64,000 bases of DNA. Source: Psococerastis gibbosa (lineage: Eukaryota > Arthropoda > Insecta > Psocodea > Psocidae). Location of the stretch: NCBI GenBank assembly GCA_963971405.1, contig OZ020485.1, forward strand, positions 35,607,921-35,671,920. The letters are read 5' to 3'. Each line of letters starts with the position of its first letter. Positions within the stretch are counted from its first letter, which is position 1. A program made the position numbers and the translations under genes. Under the pieces are notes generated by a model. It ran no database searches. It saw nothing but the letters and a program-made list of their open reading frames with translations, and was not told the origin of the DNA. Shown one piece after another: positions 11,634 through 29,840 of the stretch.

Positions 11634-13466
11634 ATTATTTATGGCCCACTGAAGTTTTTTTTTTTTTAGAAAAAGATTAATCGCATACAAACAATTTAAT
11701 GAATGTATCCGATTGACCTTTCAGTTGCCTCTGTAGGTTATTACCCGTGATGAGTATGACACATCTCCGATTGCATGGCGTGTAAAGACTCGCACAAGCG
11801 CAAGCACGTTACCACCTGGCCATCGAAGTACAACAACGAATTTTGCCACTTAGTCATAAATAAAAATAACTAGTTCATACAGTAGGCTATTTTGTCAAAG
11901 GATTATTAATTTATTATTCAGTTTTGAACTATCTCCAAATTCCTGCACAGAGCAGGGGTACCTAACTCTTTGGTTCTATCTCAATTTTCAGTTCTCGGTA
12001 CCTACTGAATTCTGGCTCCTTTAATTAGCTCAGGTGGTAGCATATTGTAGATAATACAATGCAAATCACAGTCAATAATAATAAAGTAATATAGAGCAGG
12101 CTACTAATAAGTTTTTAAAATTATTGTCAAAATAATGTGTATCCGTGTATTTTAGATAGATAGGCAGATAAAGCTAGTTGCGTTTAAACTTATAATTTCT
12201 AACCAGGCTATTGGAACAAGCATTTTTAGGAAACACACTCAAAATGCACTAGAAGTGAACAAGTGATCGGCCATCTTGGTCCCACGGCGCCGCCATGCTG
12301 TGCCTGTCGAGGGCTCTCATTGCGGCCGGGTAAACATTGCTAGTTGGAGGGCCCACTCTCTACCCTTACTGCAGGCAATCGCTCCAAAGTTCACGTCGCG
12401 TCGCTGGTTGTTATAAGAAAAAAGACGTCAAAAATCCCACCAAACACCAAGGCTTAATTTCCAAACGCTTTTTAAAAACCTATGCGCATGAGCATGTCGC
12501 AGTCATACTCATATACTTAGTGCAACTCAGTCAATGTACGATATATTATACTAATAAATAGATATTGCACTAATACTGTATCCCGCACATCTACTAGCTA
12601 GATATGCTGTAGTTTATAATTAATTAGATATTTCAGTAAATTCTAGTAATCTTATAAGCAATAAATTTAAAAGATTAAAAATCAATGCCATCAGCATCGT
12701 CGACAATGTTCAAACTAATTGCTTTCAGATTTAAGTCCTTATTGCATTTTGGATAATGGAAGCATGCAACATCATCACTCTGGTTATATACTTTCCCTTA
12801 GTTCAGTCAGCTGCTCTGGTAGACCCTGGACCAATTAAGTCATGTTTTTTTCAATCGCTGCAGACAGGGGTAGCTACTCAACAGCGCAGCGGTCTCAATC
12901 TCACAAACTTGCCAATCTAACCTTTCTGGTCTGCTAGTGTTGGCACATTCAGACAAGGTTTTTGCCAGTCTCTATCATGTACATAGTCAATGAGGCCATG
13001 GAACATAGCAACTGCAGGATGCAAATTGCTGCAAGTCAGAAATTCCAACAGAAAACATTTTTGCTTATTTAAAAAATAATAATAGCTATATTGAAAATGT
13101 GAGTCACTTTTTATTATTGAAATTAACGCGTTTGCCTCGTATCAGGGGAAGAAATGTGTAATCAAAGATTAGCAGATGAAACGGGGAAAAGGACAACCGG
13201 AACTGCCATTCGACAACATTTCAGATAATTTTAGTAGCAAACGCTTGATTGACGCTCAAGATTAGATATTGTAGTAATATTGTGCGGTAAGTACATGTGT
13301 CAGCTTATGACTAATGGTTAAAATCTCATGACGAAAATATACTTTTATGTAATTTGGTTATGTTAAGAGCGGGTATTCGTCATTGATTACGGACCATGCC
13401 AAGGTGACTTTTCTGTCTTTTGTAATTACTCTCGGAAAGTATCATTTAAAACAAAACAAACAAAAA
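11634..13466. other. Non-coding stretch, no gene seen
   Basis: A locally GC-richer patch lies near 12270-12335. No coding similarity was recognised. Confidence 0.45.
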
Positions 13467-13740
13467 ATGGCTGAGTTATGGGCGACTACAGAGAACAGGG
13501 TAGCGGCTTTAGCCCTCTATAAGTGTGGTCACCAGCACAAGTATGACCTTCAAGCTCTTGCATCCGCTAGTTGGTTCGCGTATGTTTGTTTATCGTATCG
13601 AGGCTAGACACAATGAGACATGCAGAATGGTCTGAGGACAAACCAAAATCTGGCCAACCTAGCTCAGCTAGAACCTCAATGATTATAATAACAGAAATGA
13701 TCAAAGTATTCGAAGCGGAGTCTTCTTACCATCCCTTCTC
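13467..13740 (+). mobile_element. Tc1/mariner-like transposase N-terminal relic
   Basis: From the ATG at 13467 the frame reads MAELWATTENRVAALALYKCG, resembling the first helix-turn-helix of mariner-type transposases. After a frame change near 13600, SEDKPKSGQPSSARTSMI follows, resembling the linker and second HTH (DRPRSGRP-type). The catalytic domain is absent. A run of G at about 13751-13760 lies just downstream. Confidence 0.65.
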
Positions 13741-14455
13741 AATATTGACAGGGGGGGGGGGTGTCTAGGGGCACTTTAGTCTGGTATTGGCGTTTTTCGT
13801 GATTTATGAAATTACTAGTTGCATTATTCAATTTAATCAGTTGTAACTTCACTTAATAACATTATAGGTAGAGCATTTTACTTGAAAATTTTGGGAGTGC
13901 CCCAGACCCAGTGCCCTTGTGGACGAGCTGCCACTGCTCACTAGAGCGAGTGAGCGACGCATCTGAAGCTTATTTCAATTTTATCATAATATAGGACTAT
14001 GGTGTAAAGTCGTAAAGTCTGTGCAAGGCACAAAAGAACCTTTATCCTTTTTTCAAGGAAAACCAGGCCACATTAAAGATTGAAAAAATATAAGTGATTT
14101 AGTGATTTGAGCCCCCTCCTGCTCCTTTGTAACTGCCCGACCTGTATATTGACCATCCCTATTTCCCTTATCGCAGCCTTACAGTCTTGCACAATACCAA
14201 CAACGCAGCGCAACATTTCAATACGAGATTGCACACCGGGGTGGCTGCGAACATTCTTTGCGGCAGCGCGAAAGACAAGTTTCCCACAACCCCCAACATC
14301 ACCCGTATAATTTATGTTCCAAAACCTTAAAACAGAAACATTTCGATCACAAGCACAGAACATACAATTTATACCCTGTATAGTAGGGTAAGTTGATACA
14401 TATTTACTTCAATTATTGATATGATTGAATGATTGGAAATAATATCGACTAGGGT
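13741..14455. other. Non-coding stretch, no gene recognised
   Basis: A 96-residue minus-strand frame (14073-14363) has no recognisable motif and no support as a gene. Confidence 0.4.
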
Positions 14456-14639
14456 CAAGGACGGATACAGAGGGGGGGTAGCCGCCCTCCCCCCCCCCCA
14501 AAAAAAAAATTTGGTAAATCAATTGTAAATTAATTTATTACGCTCTACTTTAAACGATCCTACATATGTTTTTCCTATTTTGACCCACAATTACCCCCCC
14601 CCCCCCCCCCCAAAAAAAAAATGGGCTGATCCGTCCCTG
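14456..14639. mobile_element. hAT-type non-autonomous element with perfect 8-bp target duplication
   Basis: The element starts CAAGGACGGATAC and ends GATCCGTCCCTG. ACTAGGGT flanks it on both sides (14448-14455 and 14640-14647), an 8-bp duplication as expected for hAT elements. Inside each end is a C-run followed by an A-run (one has 18 C then 10 A). The centre contains TTTGACCCACAATT and AATTAATTTATTACGCTCT, which reappear inverted in the copy at 19300-19459. No coding sequence. Confidence 0.85.
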
Positions 14640-15973
14640 ACTAGGGTCTAGGTCATAGGACTAGACATACTCCTACTTTTCCATTCGCTATCTGAATTTC
14701 CTCCACTAATTCATAATTCAAATAATTTTTTTTTTTAATTTAGGTCATTGTCTCTATGTTTATGTTTTGTCTTGATAGATTGATGATTAAAGTATACTGT
14801 ATATTTTACGCAACTTAAAAAAAAAAAAATTGTACCACGAAGGAATTTAAATTGTATTCAATACTCTGTGCAACATTTGCATTTTATTGGACTTTTAGGT
14901 CTGTTTGCAAATAAATTAATATTTATTTATTTATTTATTTTATAGCTTGGAAAACAGGAGTGGAATCAGTGAAAACGCTCGGAAAGCTGCAACGCACCAG
15001 AGTGATCCTCCATAGGGCTGGAGTGGCATTGAGAGAGTGCAGCAATGTACAATTATTACACAATCAACCCCTTCAGCGGATGACAACGATTACCTTTAGC
15101 CGTTACGGCCCGGGAGCCATTGACTTCCGCCAACGGTCCGAAAATTAGAAGCTTTATATGGTCTCATGCCACTTCATGCTGCCTATTATAGTAATGACTG
15201 TGTTCTTCATACCTCTAGCGTAGGGAGAGCTCGAACCCCTGCTACAGCAACCCTTCGAACTCTTCGACACAAATCGTCTGAAACAGTCTTATTGCAGGAA
15301 GCACAGGTTATATTTAATGTGCCGTTCTGTCAGGTATCTTGTGATGTAATTAGTAAAGGGTAAGGATTATTTTTGGGAAGAAAGTCAATTATGTAGAGCC
15401 TTCGTAAGATTTCTCGATCTTAGCAGACGGTTGATAATAGGCCTAAGTATTGATTGTTGATAATAAGCGAGTACCCACAAAAAGATCTATAAACAATTGA
15501 ATTTTACCGCACATCACACCGAAAGAAACTTGCAGCCAAATTTTGATTTGATGATAAGTCCTATAGAATGCCATTAAAAACGATACAATACTTAGATGGG
15601 TGATGCCTTTACAATAATCCAATCGGCTAGTCGTCAGTTCAAAGTTCAAAACAGTTTCAAATTTCTACAGTAAGAAACAATCAGCAGGGGAAAAGCCTAA
15701 GTGTATAAAAGTCAAAATATTGAGCAGGCAACGATATCAGGACACACAGAAGAGATTTTTCTCAGGATTTTGATACTGTATCTGGGCTATATGCCTCTTT
15801 CTAACGGAGATTGGCCAGAATTATTGAATTTGATGCACAAAACACATAGTAGCCCCGAGGAAGGAGATCAAGAAGTGTGGCCAATTGGTGTTAGTGCATG
15901 AAGGCCACAACATGTTAAATCGAAATGTCGAGCAATTCTGCTCATTTAATGGATATTTTTGACAGCTCTACGA
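14640..15973. other. Non-coding stretch, no gene recognised
   Basis: Contains a (TTTA)n microsatellite near 14920-14942. The short frame at 14960-15148 has no known similarity. Confidence 0.4.
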
Positions 15974-16367
15974 CAGTGGCGTAAATACATTCTGCAGCCC
16001 CCCCTCCCCCGCAAGACTTCTGGTCTCATTATTTCATCTTTTTTATGAGTGATAGGCAATAGTGGAATGGGAAGAAAAAGGTTTGTAGCATAAACATTAA
16101 AATAATCAAAATAATAATGGAAAACTTACCAGAACAACAGAAGCAGTACATACTGTATGTAATTTTCCTAAACTTTTATTAAGACATACTTCAGTACAAC
16201 AGGCAGTTGATCAATTTCAGAAACATCTTGAGTTGTATCAAGGATGAGGGTGAAATACAGGGATGTGATTTAATTTCAACTATAAGATTTTTTAGCACAA
16301 GCCTGGAACTGAGAGCCGAAGTGCGCCCCCCCCCCCCCCAGCAATGTTACCTCTCTTTACGCCACTG
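15974..16367. mobile_element. hAT-like MITE with CAGTGGCGTAAA ends
   Basis: The left end CAGTGGCGTAAA is mirrored by TTTACGCCACTG on the right, a 12-bp perfect terminal inverted repeat of hAT type. The flanking 8-mers CTCTACGA and CTCTGCTC agree at 5 of 8 positions, a possible decayed target duplication. A C-run lies near each end. The 394-bp interior encodes nothing recognisable. Confidence 0.75.
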
Positions 16368-19299
16368 CTCTGCTCAACGATCGAACGTTTTTCTTTTGTA
16401 AAAAAATATGGGGTATGGACTATGGAGTCCCTCCAGGTAAAAGCTACGTTAAAGGTTAAATTAAGGTTATAAGTCGTCAAGTACAACACCTTGATGAAAA
16501 GTAACCAAAGGACACAGGCACTTCATTTCCAATAGTAACGCCTGTTATTCATCATAATGGTAATTGGTCTCATCCTGGAATTATTGCCTTTAATCATGCC
16601 ATGCACTCCCCATCCCGTTAACAGGCAACAGCTATCTTTTAGAGGTAAATTATATATAAATCCGTAAATTAAATGATAAGTCTACCAGTTTCGCATTTTT
16701 CTGTCTGTCTGTAGACGAAGCTGCATGCAATTGTGGTGACTGGTGAATGCAACCCAAACAAAACAACAGAGCTGGGCCGACCGTGTAATCACGCATACTC
16801 TATTTAAAGCAATGAAAAGAGCCAGGTTGAGATGCAGTACTATAGAAAAATAATAAAAATAAAATAATAATGAGCCTGTTGCCGGCAGAAACAAACACAA
16901 GCTTATGAGGCAACCAAGAAAACTGTGCAAGTCAAATAAAAAATTATAAGCCGGTTGGTTTCCTGGGTCCGGCAGTAGCACAATTGACGTAAATGTCGTG
17001 CAAATGGTGCAGTTCTAAGGCCTAGCGGGTGACCACACTTGTCTTTATGAACATGTGATTAGAATTTTATTACATCTAACTTTTGCGCTGCTAAATTAGG
17101 GAAGGGAGTTAACTGCTCACGATTCATACAGTGTTATGGATTCCACTGATTCATTATTTACTTATTGTACATCATAATATGGGCTACAGAGTGCTCCTAA
17201 CGCTTAAAAAATACTTATGCTCATTATCATAATAAAATTGACACACAAATAATCTACAAATGTGCACTCAGGTACTAAGGTGTAGTTATGTGCACTATTG
17301 CGCCTAAATCAAGAATTGCTATTTGAATTTATGAGGGTTTAATATGTTTTTATTTTTATTTAATTTACCAAACCTAGGTACACAAGTTACCTGTACAAAG
17401 AGTTGGTCCATGGAAATATTACTTCATTCACATTCTTGCTGGTGTTTAAATTACGGTATTTAAAGAGCGGGGGATTAAAATTTCACGCATTGTAAAGTTC
17501 AAGCGGAAATGGCAGCACCAAAATGTAAAAATACCCTATGATATTGTGCATGAGTTAGTCTTCTTCAACCTGGATAGACCAAATACAAAATAGAAACTGA
17601 CTGATTATTTGGTGATCTATATGTACAGTTCGTTCCATATCCTCTTCAGAAAAGAAAATACCTCAACCCAGAAGGTACAGGCTAAAATCGTGATCGAACT
17701 TGTTTGTCCAGCTGAGTCAATCGTTCCATTTAAACATCTGCCAGGCTTGTAGAAACGGGTTCAAAGAAAAAATTCATTCCACTACCCCAGCTTCTCATGC
17801 GTTATTCATTAGGGATGGGGCCCTGGTATAGTCATGCGCATACACCCTCCATATCATCTGACTCTTTACGAATTTATGTATGGCATTCTGTATGGTCGGC
17901 AATATTTTAATATGCCCCTTGGCTTACCGTACATATACAAGCACAATATGCAAAAAAATATTTAAAACGGCTTAGACTTAATAACGACAACGGCCATCTC
18001 TAGCAGAGTGTTACTAGACAGCTCGTTTCCTATAATATTTACTAACAATTAGTAAGGCGTGTACCTATAGGTATATGACCAACGGGATGGAGTGAAGAAG
18101 GATGAAGAACAACTGCTGTCAGCTGTATGTTGCGGAGCTGCGATTGTTGCACTCCTCTGTCAGGTATAAACTAACGGACATAATGATGATACCCGAGCAG
18201 AGAACCAGGTAGCCCCTTTCATCGAAAAAGTCAGGGAACGGAGGTGAGCATTGTGGGCAGAGGAGAGAAGGTGGGCCAGTAACTATTCGGTGGAGTGCGC
18301 AAGGCCACAAGGAGTCAAGGACGCCCAAGGATCTCCTTAGAAACTACAGTGAAGGAGACCTTAGACTGTCATCAGAAGATGCTGGAACACCTGGAAAGTG
18401 AATATCCGTTCCGTTCCGCCGACCCCGTGGGAGGGAAAAGGAAGATAAGCTATAAAGAAGAAGAGAGATTCGCCGGATTTCTCAACAAGTAAGCATTATT
18501 TCAAACGGAATGAGAAGTTTGAGAAGATGATAAACAATGTTTGGACTACCTAGCTGAAAATTAAATATATTGTCTACGACTTATTACTTATCAGTAACGA
18601 TTTTGCCGCGAACGCTACTACTTCATGCCTGTAAGAACCGAATTGTCTGCCTCATCCCGCGGCCCCGCGCATGCAATATGTAAGCATTGTAGTGAAGCAT
18701 GACCAAGTGCCAGAACCGGTGGTAATAAAAAAGTTATCAACAGCCACAGGCCGTGAATATTTAATTATTGCTTTAAATAATTGTTCATCGACGAAAATAA
18801 TGCTGAAATAACAAAAACTGGCGAATATTTATAGAATTATTATAGATTAGTTGTTGGCGATGAGACTTGGCATGTTGCATGTTAAAAATGGAGTTGTACC
18901 GTTGGAAGCTAAAAATTAAAGAAGAGTATCCATGATTTAGAGCTTTTGCGCAGCAGCAATCTGTTTAAATGGATTACAAACTGCAGTGGAATGACCTAAC
19001 GCAGAATCACACAGGTTTGCTAAGCACATTTATAAACCTAAATATGAAAACAAAATTGATTGCTAAATAACTCACGCATAAGTCGTGTAATTATGACAGA
19101 TCTCCAAATTAAGTTTACCCACCCACAGTAAATATTTAATTTAAGTATAACTTCACATTAATTAAAAGCCAACTGAAGGGAAGAAGCTTTACAGGCGCGC
19201 AAAATCAAATAGCACCTGAAATATCGTTTGTTGGGCTATCAAAAATATCATACCCCTAAAAGAAAGACTCTCCTACACCTTGATTCTGAGTGATGTGAC
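16368..19299. other. Non-coding stretch, nearly 3 kb, no gene recognised
   Basis: No known protein motif in either strand. A 65-residue plus frame (18295-18492), Lys/Glu/Arg-rich, could be a transposon remnant but has no firm match. Confidence 0.4.
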
Positions 19300-19459
19300 C
19301 AGGGGTATTTTTTTTTGGAGGGGGGGGGGTTGTGGGTCAAAATAGGAAAACATTTATTACATCGATTAAATCAGAGCGTAATAAATTAATTTACAATAGA
19401 TTTACCAAAATTTTTTTGGGGGAGGGCAGCTACCCCCCCCCCCCCTGTATCCGTCCTTG
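19300..19459. mobile_element. hAT-type non-autonomous element, inverted copy
   Basis: Runs from CAGGGGTA to CCGTCCTTG. Its interior is the reverse complement of the 14456-14639 element (TTGTGGGTCAAAATAGGAAA, AGAGCGTAATAAATTAATTT). The flanking 8-mers GATGTGAC and GTTGTGAC agree at 7 of 8 positions. Long G- and C-tracts lie near the ends. Confidence 0.75.
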
Positions 19460-19540
19460 GTTGTGACATTTTTTGATAGCTCTACAATCGATACTTCCTG
19501 TGGAATGTAGAGGAGGTTAGATTTGGTAGGGCATACGTCC

Positions 19541-19757
19541 ATGTAGAGAAATGGTGCGGACTACGGACTCCGACTTTCACACTAATAAAGGTTGTTGGTT
19601 CTTGCCCCACACTTTCTTCATTTTCTGGTCATACTTCGGATGGACTGTAAATCAGGCGGTCCCGGGCCTTCTCAGCTGGCAGTAAAAAAGGGCTTTATAT
19701 CCATAACTCCACTTGATTGGCTTAGCAATAGAACAAGTAGACATTATTTCTTTGTAT
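19541..19757 (+). repeat. tRNA-derived SINE, copy C (most diverged)
   Basis: Same order as copy A: GACTTTCAC, AAAGGTTGTTGGTT, ATACTTCGGATGGACTGTAA, GTCCCGGGCCTTCTCAGCTG, GGGCTTTATAT, TTGGCTTAGCAATAGAACAA, ending CATTATTTCTTTGTA. More substitutions than the other copies suggest it is the oldest of the four. Confidence 0.75.
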
Positions 19758-20084
19758 GAGACGCAACAGTAACCTGATAGCCTGAGAAAATCCACATTAA
19801 TTTTCATTATCACCACAGATTTTCGTATTGATAGCTATTACAAAGAGGACTATAGGCACGTATGTACGAGTATACTCATATATCATCAAATTTTTAACAA
19901 GATCGGATCACATTTGAGGGAGCATGATGGTTTATGTAGGTAGGCCTACCAATTTAATTCACGTGACATTTCAACCATATTAAATTTATGGTTACTGAGT
20001 ACAGGCAGGGAAATTCAATTGTTATTAGAGGCCCATTCTGTTATTGAAATTGAAGTCTGTTGATATAGGCCAGTTTGTCTAAAC

Positions 20085-20375
20085 CAGGGGTTCCCAAACA
20101 GTGGTCCACCTACATATATCAGCAGCAGAGTATGAAATAAGAAAATAACAACAGCTGAGTTATTGGAAATTAGAAGTAAAATAGGCCTACAGTAAAGCTT
20201 GGCACTATATAACATCTAACCGATTTCAGGCCCAAGCATTTAATAAAATACGTAGGCACAAACTACTTGATCTTGGTCCTAGAATTTGACAATTTTCCTG
20301 TCACAGCCATGGTGGTCCACGGAAAAGCATAAAATAATCTAGTGGTCTACATACAAAAAAGGTTGGGAACCCCTG
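20085..20375. mobile_element. hAT-type MITE with perfect 8-bp target duplication
   Basis: Starts CAGGGGTTCCCAAACAG and ends GGTTGGGAACCCCTG. GTCTAAAC flanks both sides (20077-20084 and 20376-20383). Subterminal GTGGTCCAC occurs near the left end and again inside (about 20310). The short terminal repeat and 8-bp duplication are diagnostic of hAT. The 291-bp interior is non-coding. Confidence 0.9.
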
Positions 20376-20855
20376 GTCTAAACAATGCAATGAAACCGCG
20401 ACGGGCGTAAGTTAATTGAACTAATTGAAGGATAATACAATATATAGTACATTCCGGACGGACCCCTTATTCATCAAGCCGTGTCTTAGAGTTTATTAGG
20501 TATTTTAATTTTTAAACCATTTTAGTATTGTAGTATTATATTAGTGTGTAGTATTGCACTATTGTAGGTCTGCAAACTATCGTGCATTGTGCCTGACCTC
20601 ACAGTTAACAGTAGCATCCATGTATAAATTCAGCCGAAAGAAATTGCAGACCGGTTTTTCAAAAGTCCTAATTTTAGAACTATATTTTACGCAGAACAGA
20701 ATAGCCTATCTAGCCTAGCCAAGCTTGAGCCAGGACAACGTAATTATAGGCTACACGCAGCTATGCAGTTTTTAAACATGATTGTTTCGTTTGGTTGGCT
20801 ATAGGAACAGGCTCGTCTACAAGCAGACCTTTTCGACTATTTCCAGATTACTTAC

Positions 20856-21294
20856 CAACTTGAAGAACGGAATCCACGCAACCAGACTCCACCAGTTTAA
20901 GCCCCTTGTAGAAGGCCAAACTCTGGTGATCTGTACTGTGCACGGGAGGCACGCGGGACAGCGAAGAATACATGCAGATATCCCTTTCATTTCGGGGAAA
21001 GGACCAAAAAATGACTCTTCGCTGCACAGGCTCAGGTATGCGGTCATATCGCTCTTCAATGCGCTGAAAGGGTATGTTTTCGGCGACGATTTTGGCTGTA
21101 ATATCCAGAAGACTGTCAGGGGACTTTTTATTAGAACTCACACAATATCGATAATCACTAGGCAAGTATGGAGGACCAAATAGAAAGGAGCTACTAGAAT
21201 AAAAACCACTGGAACTACATGCGCCGCTTTCCTGGCTATAATGACCGTGTAAGGAGCTAACACGCGCGACGCACAACCGCTTCGCTGCAGCCAT
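20856..21294 (-). CDS. First coding exon of a ZSWIM4/5/6-type SWIM zinc-finger protein
   Basis: ZSWIM4/5/6 proteins are putative substrate adaptors of cullin-RING ubiquitin ligases, acting in the nucleus or cytoplasm; this is family knowledge. The exon starts at MAAAKRLCV (ATG at 21294). After a Ser-rich stretch it encodes [48 protein letters not shown] and [14 protein letters not shown]. These match the conserved N-terminal elongin/cullin-box-like region just before the SWIM domain. A strong donor (G then gtaagt) ends the exon in phase 1. The frame extends upstream without an ATG, so the listed start is the first credible one. The SWIM motif and later exons are not visible in the 20 kb downstream on this strand. 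They are either beyond the window behind a very long intron or too short for me to see. Confidence 0.8.
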
Positions 21295-23307
21295 TTCTCG
21301 CGACTGACAGGAGCGACGCCTCCGCTTGTCGACTACCGGGCAGTCGGCTTTCGGCGGAGATGGCCGACAAGGTCCGAACAAGATGGAGCCAAAACGCAAT
21401 GATGTTCAAATCACAAATGTTCCATTTCTATTTTCTAGGACTGCAAGGCCCAAGCTAGCCTAGGATATTCTTCAGTCTTCTTACACACAGATTTTTCATG
21501 CATAAGTAATTTTTTTATTCCATTTGCTGTGTCCGAAATGCTTCAAACCGTTTTCAGCATCCACCGATCATATTATATATAAGGGGCCTTACTTATTTAC
21601 TTACTTAGTGATGTTACTTAGAGTCTACATAAATTTAATTATTATCGATAAAGTTTTAGTATTAGTTTAGTTTAGTTTTAGCTTAGTTATTAGTATTAAG
21701 GGGGCCCCAGCACGGGAGAAATCCTTTGGGCCACCCGTACTTCATTATATCACTGTATATGTAATATTGAAGAAACGAAATACATTTATTATTATTATGC
21801 CCGCCCCCCCCCCCTAAATTTGATCGGATGGCCATTGTATTTACAGCCTCACAGGTGAATTGCTACGGATGCATCATTTATATATAAAAAAAATTGTTCT
21901 TGGCCCCCTCCAAAAAAAATCCAGGGTACGGGCCTATCTCCGAAGTTCCAGACGGGCCCGTACTCAACTGCAGAAGTATAGTCTATGGATGCTGCTGACC
22001 GTGACTCCGCGTAGTTTTACCATAACCTATACCAAATTAATATAACGACGTCCATTACCTCATCGCGAATTGGGGTTGTATAAATGTGAGATTGATAGTT
22101 ATGCGAAATCCGTAGATCCCAAATAGATGGGCAGTTGGCCCTAGTCACCTTCGCAGTCAACACTGCCTACCGTCCTGCTGTAGTTATAGCCGAAAAGCGT
22201 CTTCGGGCATCTGGATCTTTAAGTTCCTTTCACCTCAGTCCAATCCCCCTGCAGGCTACCAATTATCTTCCCGTAATTATTATAATTTAACTGTGGCATA
22301 TATATATTCCACAAAAGGTGCCCTGCCACCATAAAGAAAACGTTTTCGCTGTAAATTGACATAACCTACCTGCACTTTATCCTTAAATATATTATTAGGT
22401 AACTTAGGCTAGGTACTTCATAAATCACAACTGATTTTATACAATACTGTAAGCAGTATAGTGCATAGCCTGCGCGCGTTTTGAGAGTGTAGATTTCAAA
22501 ATAAATATTCATATCTTAACTTAGTGACTGGGTGGAACGAGGAATCAATACAAAACGACAGGGTTGCCAAGCCTAGCTACTTTCCTGGTAAATCACGCTA
22601 CAAATTCTCAACTGAAATGTATAAGAGTTACTTTAGCAGTTTTACTGTAGGTGTTCTGCAGGGTAACCTCTTTAACTCATTGAATTAAATATAAGTCATA
22701 CCCTACAACCCACCACATTGGCGGTCCCATGCATGGCAACTTTAGGGCCATTAGAGATAATTCCCATGACATCCAACATTGCTGCATACCCAACAGCAGT
22801 AGGACAATAGTGGCTAAGCTTGTTTACGACTTACATTTCTAGCCTATTTTTTGTATAGGTACCTAATTGTACTTGTATGACCCAGTCCAGGCTTACAAGC
22901 CTACGAGAGAAATGTGCATACAAAGTTATTGAAAAATCACGCATTAAGATTTAATAAAAAAATAATTCACCGATTTCTATCTATGTGCAGGTTTCCCCGC
23001 TACATTATGCAACTTCTCCATTGCATTGGACCACGCAATCATAACCCATTTAACTGAATGGTGCAAACTACCACATGCTTTTATAATAATGATTTGCAAT
23101 TATTTGACAACACCTTGCTATAATGTTTAAAATCAATAAAGCAATAAATAGGTACTAGGTGTTAGTGGCTTGAAAATTTTATACATTTTTCATTTTCCCT
23201 GCAATCGAATTGGCTTGGTCACTACTACTACGTAGATTTTTGACTCCACATCGGCGATCAAATGTCACGTATGTTTTCGTTTGATCACTCACCACCGGTC
23301 AGTAACA
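21295..23307. other. Upstream of the ZSWIM exon and downstream of POLR2E; no gene seen
   Basis: The first 200 bases are GC-richer and probably hold the ZSWIM 5' UTR and promoter. Homopolymer C-runs (near 21807) and a fragment CCAGGGTACGGGCC (near 21922) resemble hAT-like debris. No coding exon was recognised. Confidence 0.45.
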
Positions 23308-28732
<5,425 letters not shown>

Positions 28733-29840
28733 AATTTACTAGATTATTTTTAACTATAGTAATAACTTAAGTTTATTATTTGTTTATGTTACAGATTCTA
28801 AAAATCAAAACAAAATGGCGATTGGCGAATGTAGGGCTGCCAAACTGCCAAATCATATTGGAGAGATGCGACAAAAATTTTTTTTGGCGCGCTCGAATAA
28901 AGTTAATTATTTTTATTTTACTCTACCGTCTATTAATATTGACCAGCAAGCCGGTCAACGGGACAACAGATTATGGCTAGGACATAGAAATAAATAATAT
29001 TACAGGGTACTCACGTTGGACGTTACTATAGCCAGGGTGCTGCACCTACCTGTATACCGTAAATAAGTGGGTTACTCTCGACATTGTAGTAAGCTATGTA
29101 TATTATATTATAAATATAGTAATAGTAATATGCAGGCCTAGGCACAGAGATGGATTCGGTCCTGATTTATCCCGACGGGACCGAAAATACATTGGAAATC
29201 GGTGAGACCCGACGGAACGGAAAAAATCAACGGACCAAGTTCAGTCTCGGTCTCTTGTCCAGTAGACTACCATCCAACACAAGCTCCAATTACATACAGT
29301 ATATTTTGCCTATTTTAATTTTTTGGCAAGATGATGCTGATAGACGGCATGATTTGATTAGCTAAATTTTGTAAGGCCGATAATTAAACCTCTCACCTAA
29401 TTAGTAAATATTTATTCTATGCATAAATCTTAAAATTCGATTATTCTAAAACCTATTACCTATTGTATGTAGACCTACTAGTTTTCAGGACCATCATACT
29501 AGAAGCATAATGACAGTAACTATCCTGATTTACTTCTAATGTAAATTAGCCCTTTGAGTCACAGTACATTTAACGCAAAATAGGCTATCAAAAATTCACT
29601 GCCGGACCCCATCAGAAATAGAATCAATTAGTATTGAGCCTACTGGACAACAGGTATGGTACGGTAAGTAACTTATAATTTAAACTATCTAACGACAACT
29701 TTCAGAAGAGCGGACATTAGGGTAACATCTACATATTATAATCTTTAACAATAGTAAACAATATACAACATACATGTACATATTCAAAGTCATAAGAATT
29801 GCACAATGGAATGCCCAGCACCATAGTGTTCACAATCATT
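28733..29840. promoter_or_regulatory. Interval between POLR2E start and HSD17B4 stop
   Basis: About 1.1 kb on the upstream side of POLR2E, which must include its promoter and 5' UTR and the HSD17B4 3' UTR. No TATA box or other element can be placed with confidence, and no additional gene was seen. Confidence 0.4.

Noticed and set aside
14073-14363. 96-residue minus-strand frame
   Set aside because: No recognisable domain, no splice context and no similarity that I can name.
20782-21183. 133-residue plus-strand frame
   Set aside because: It is the antisense shadow of the ZSWIM-type exon, which has recognisable conserved motifs.
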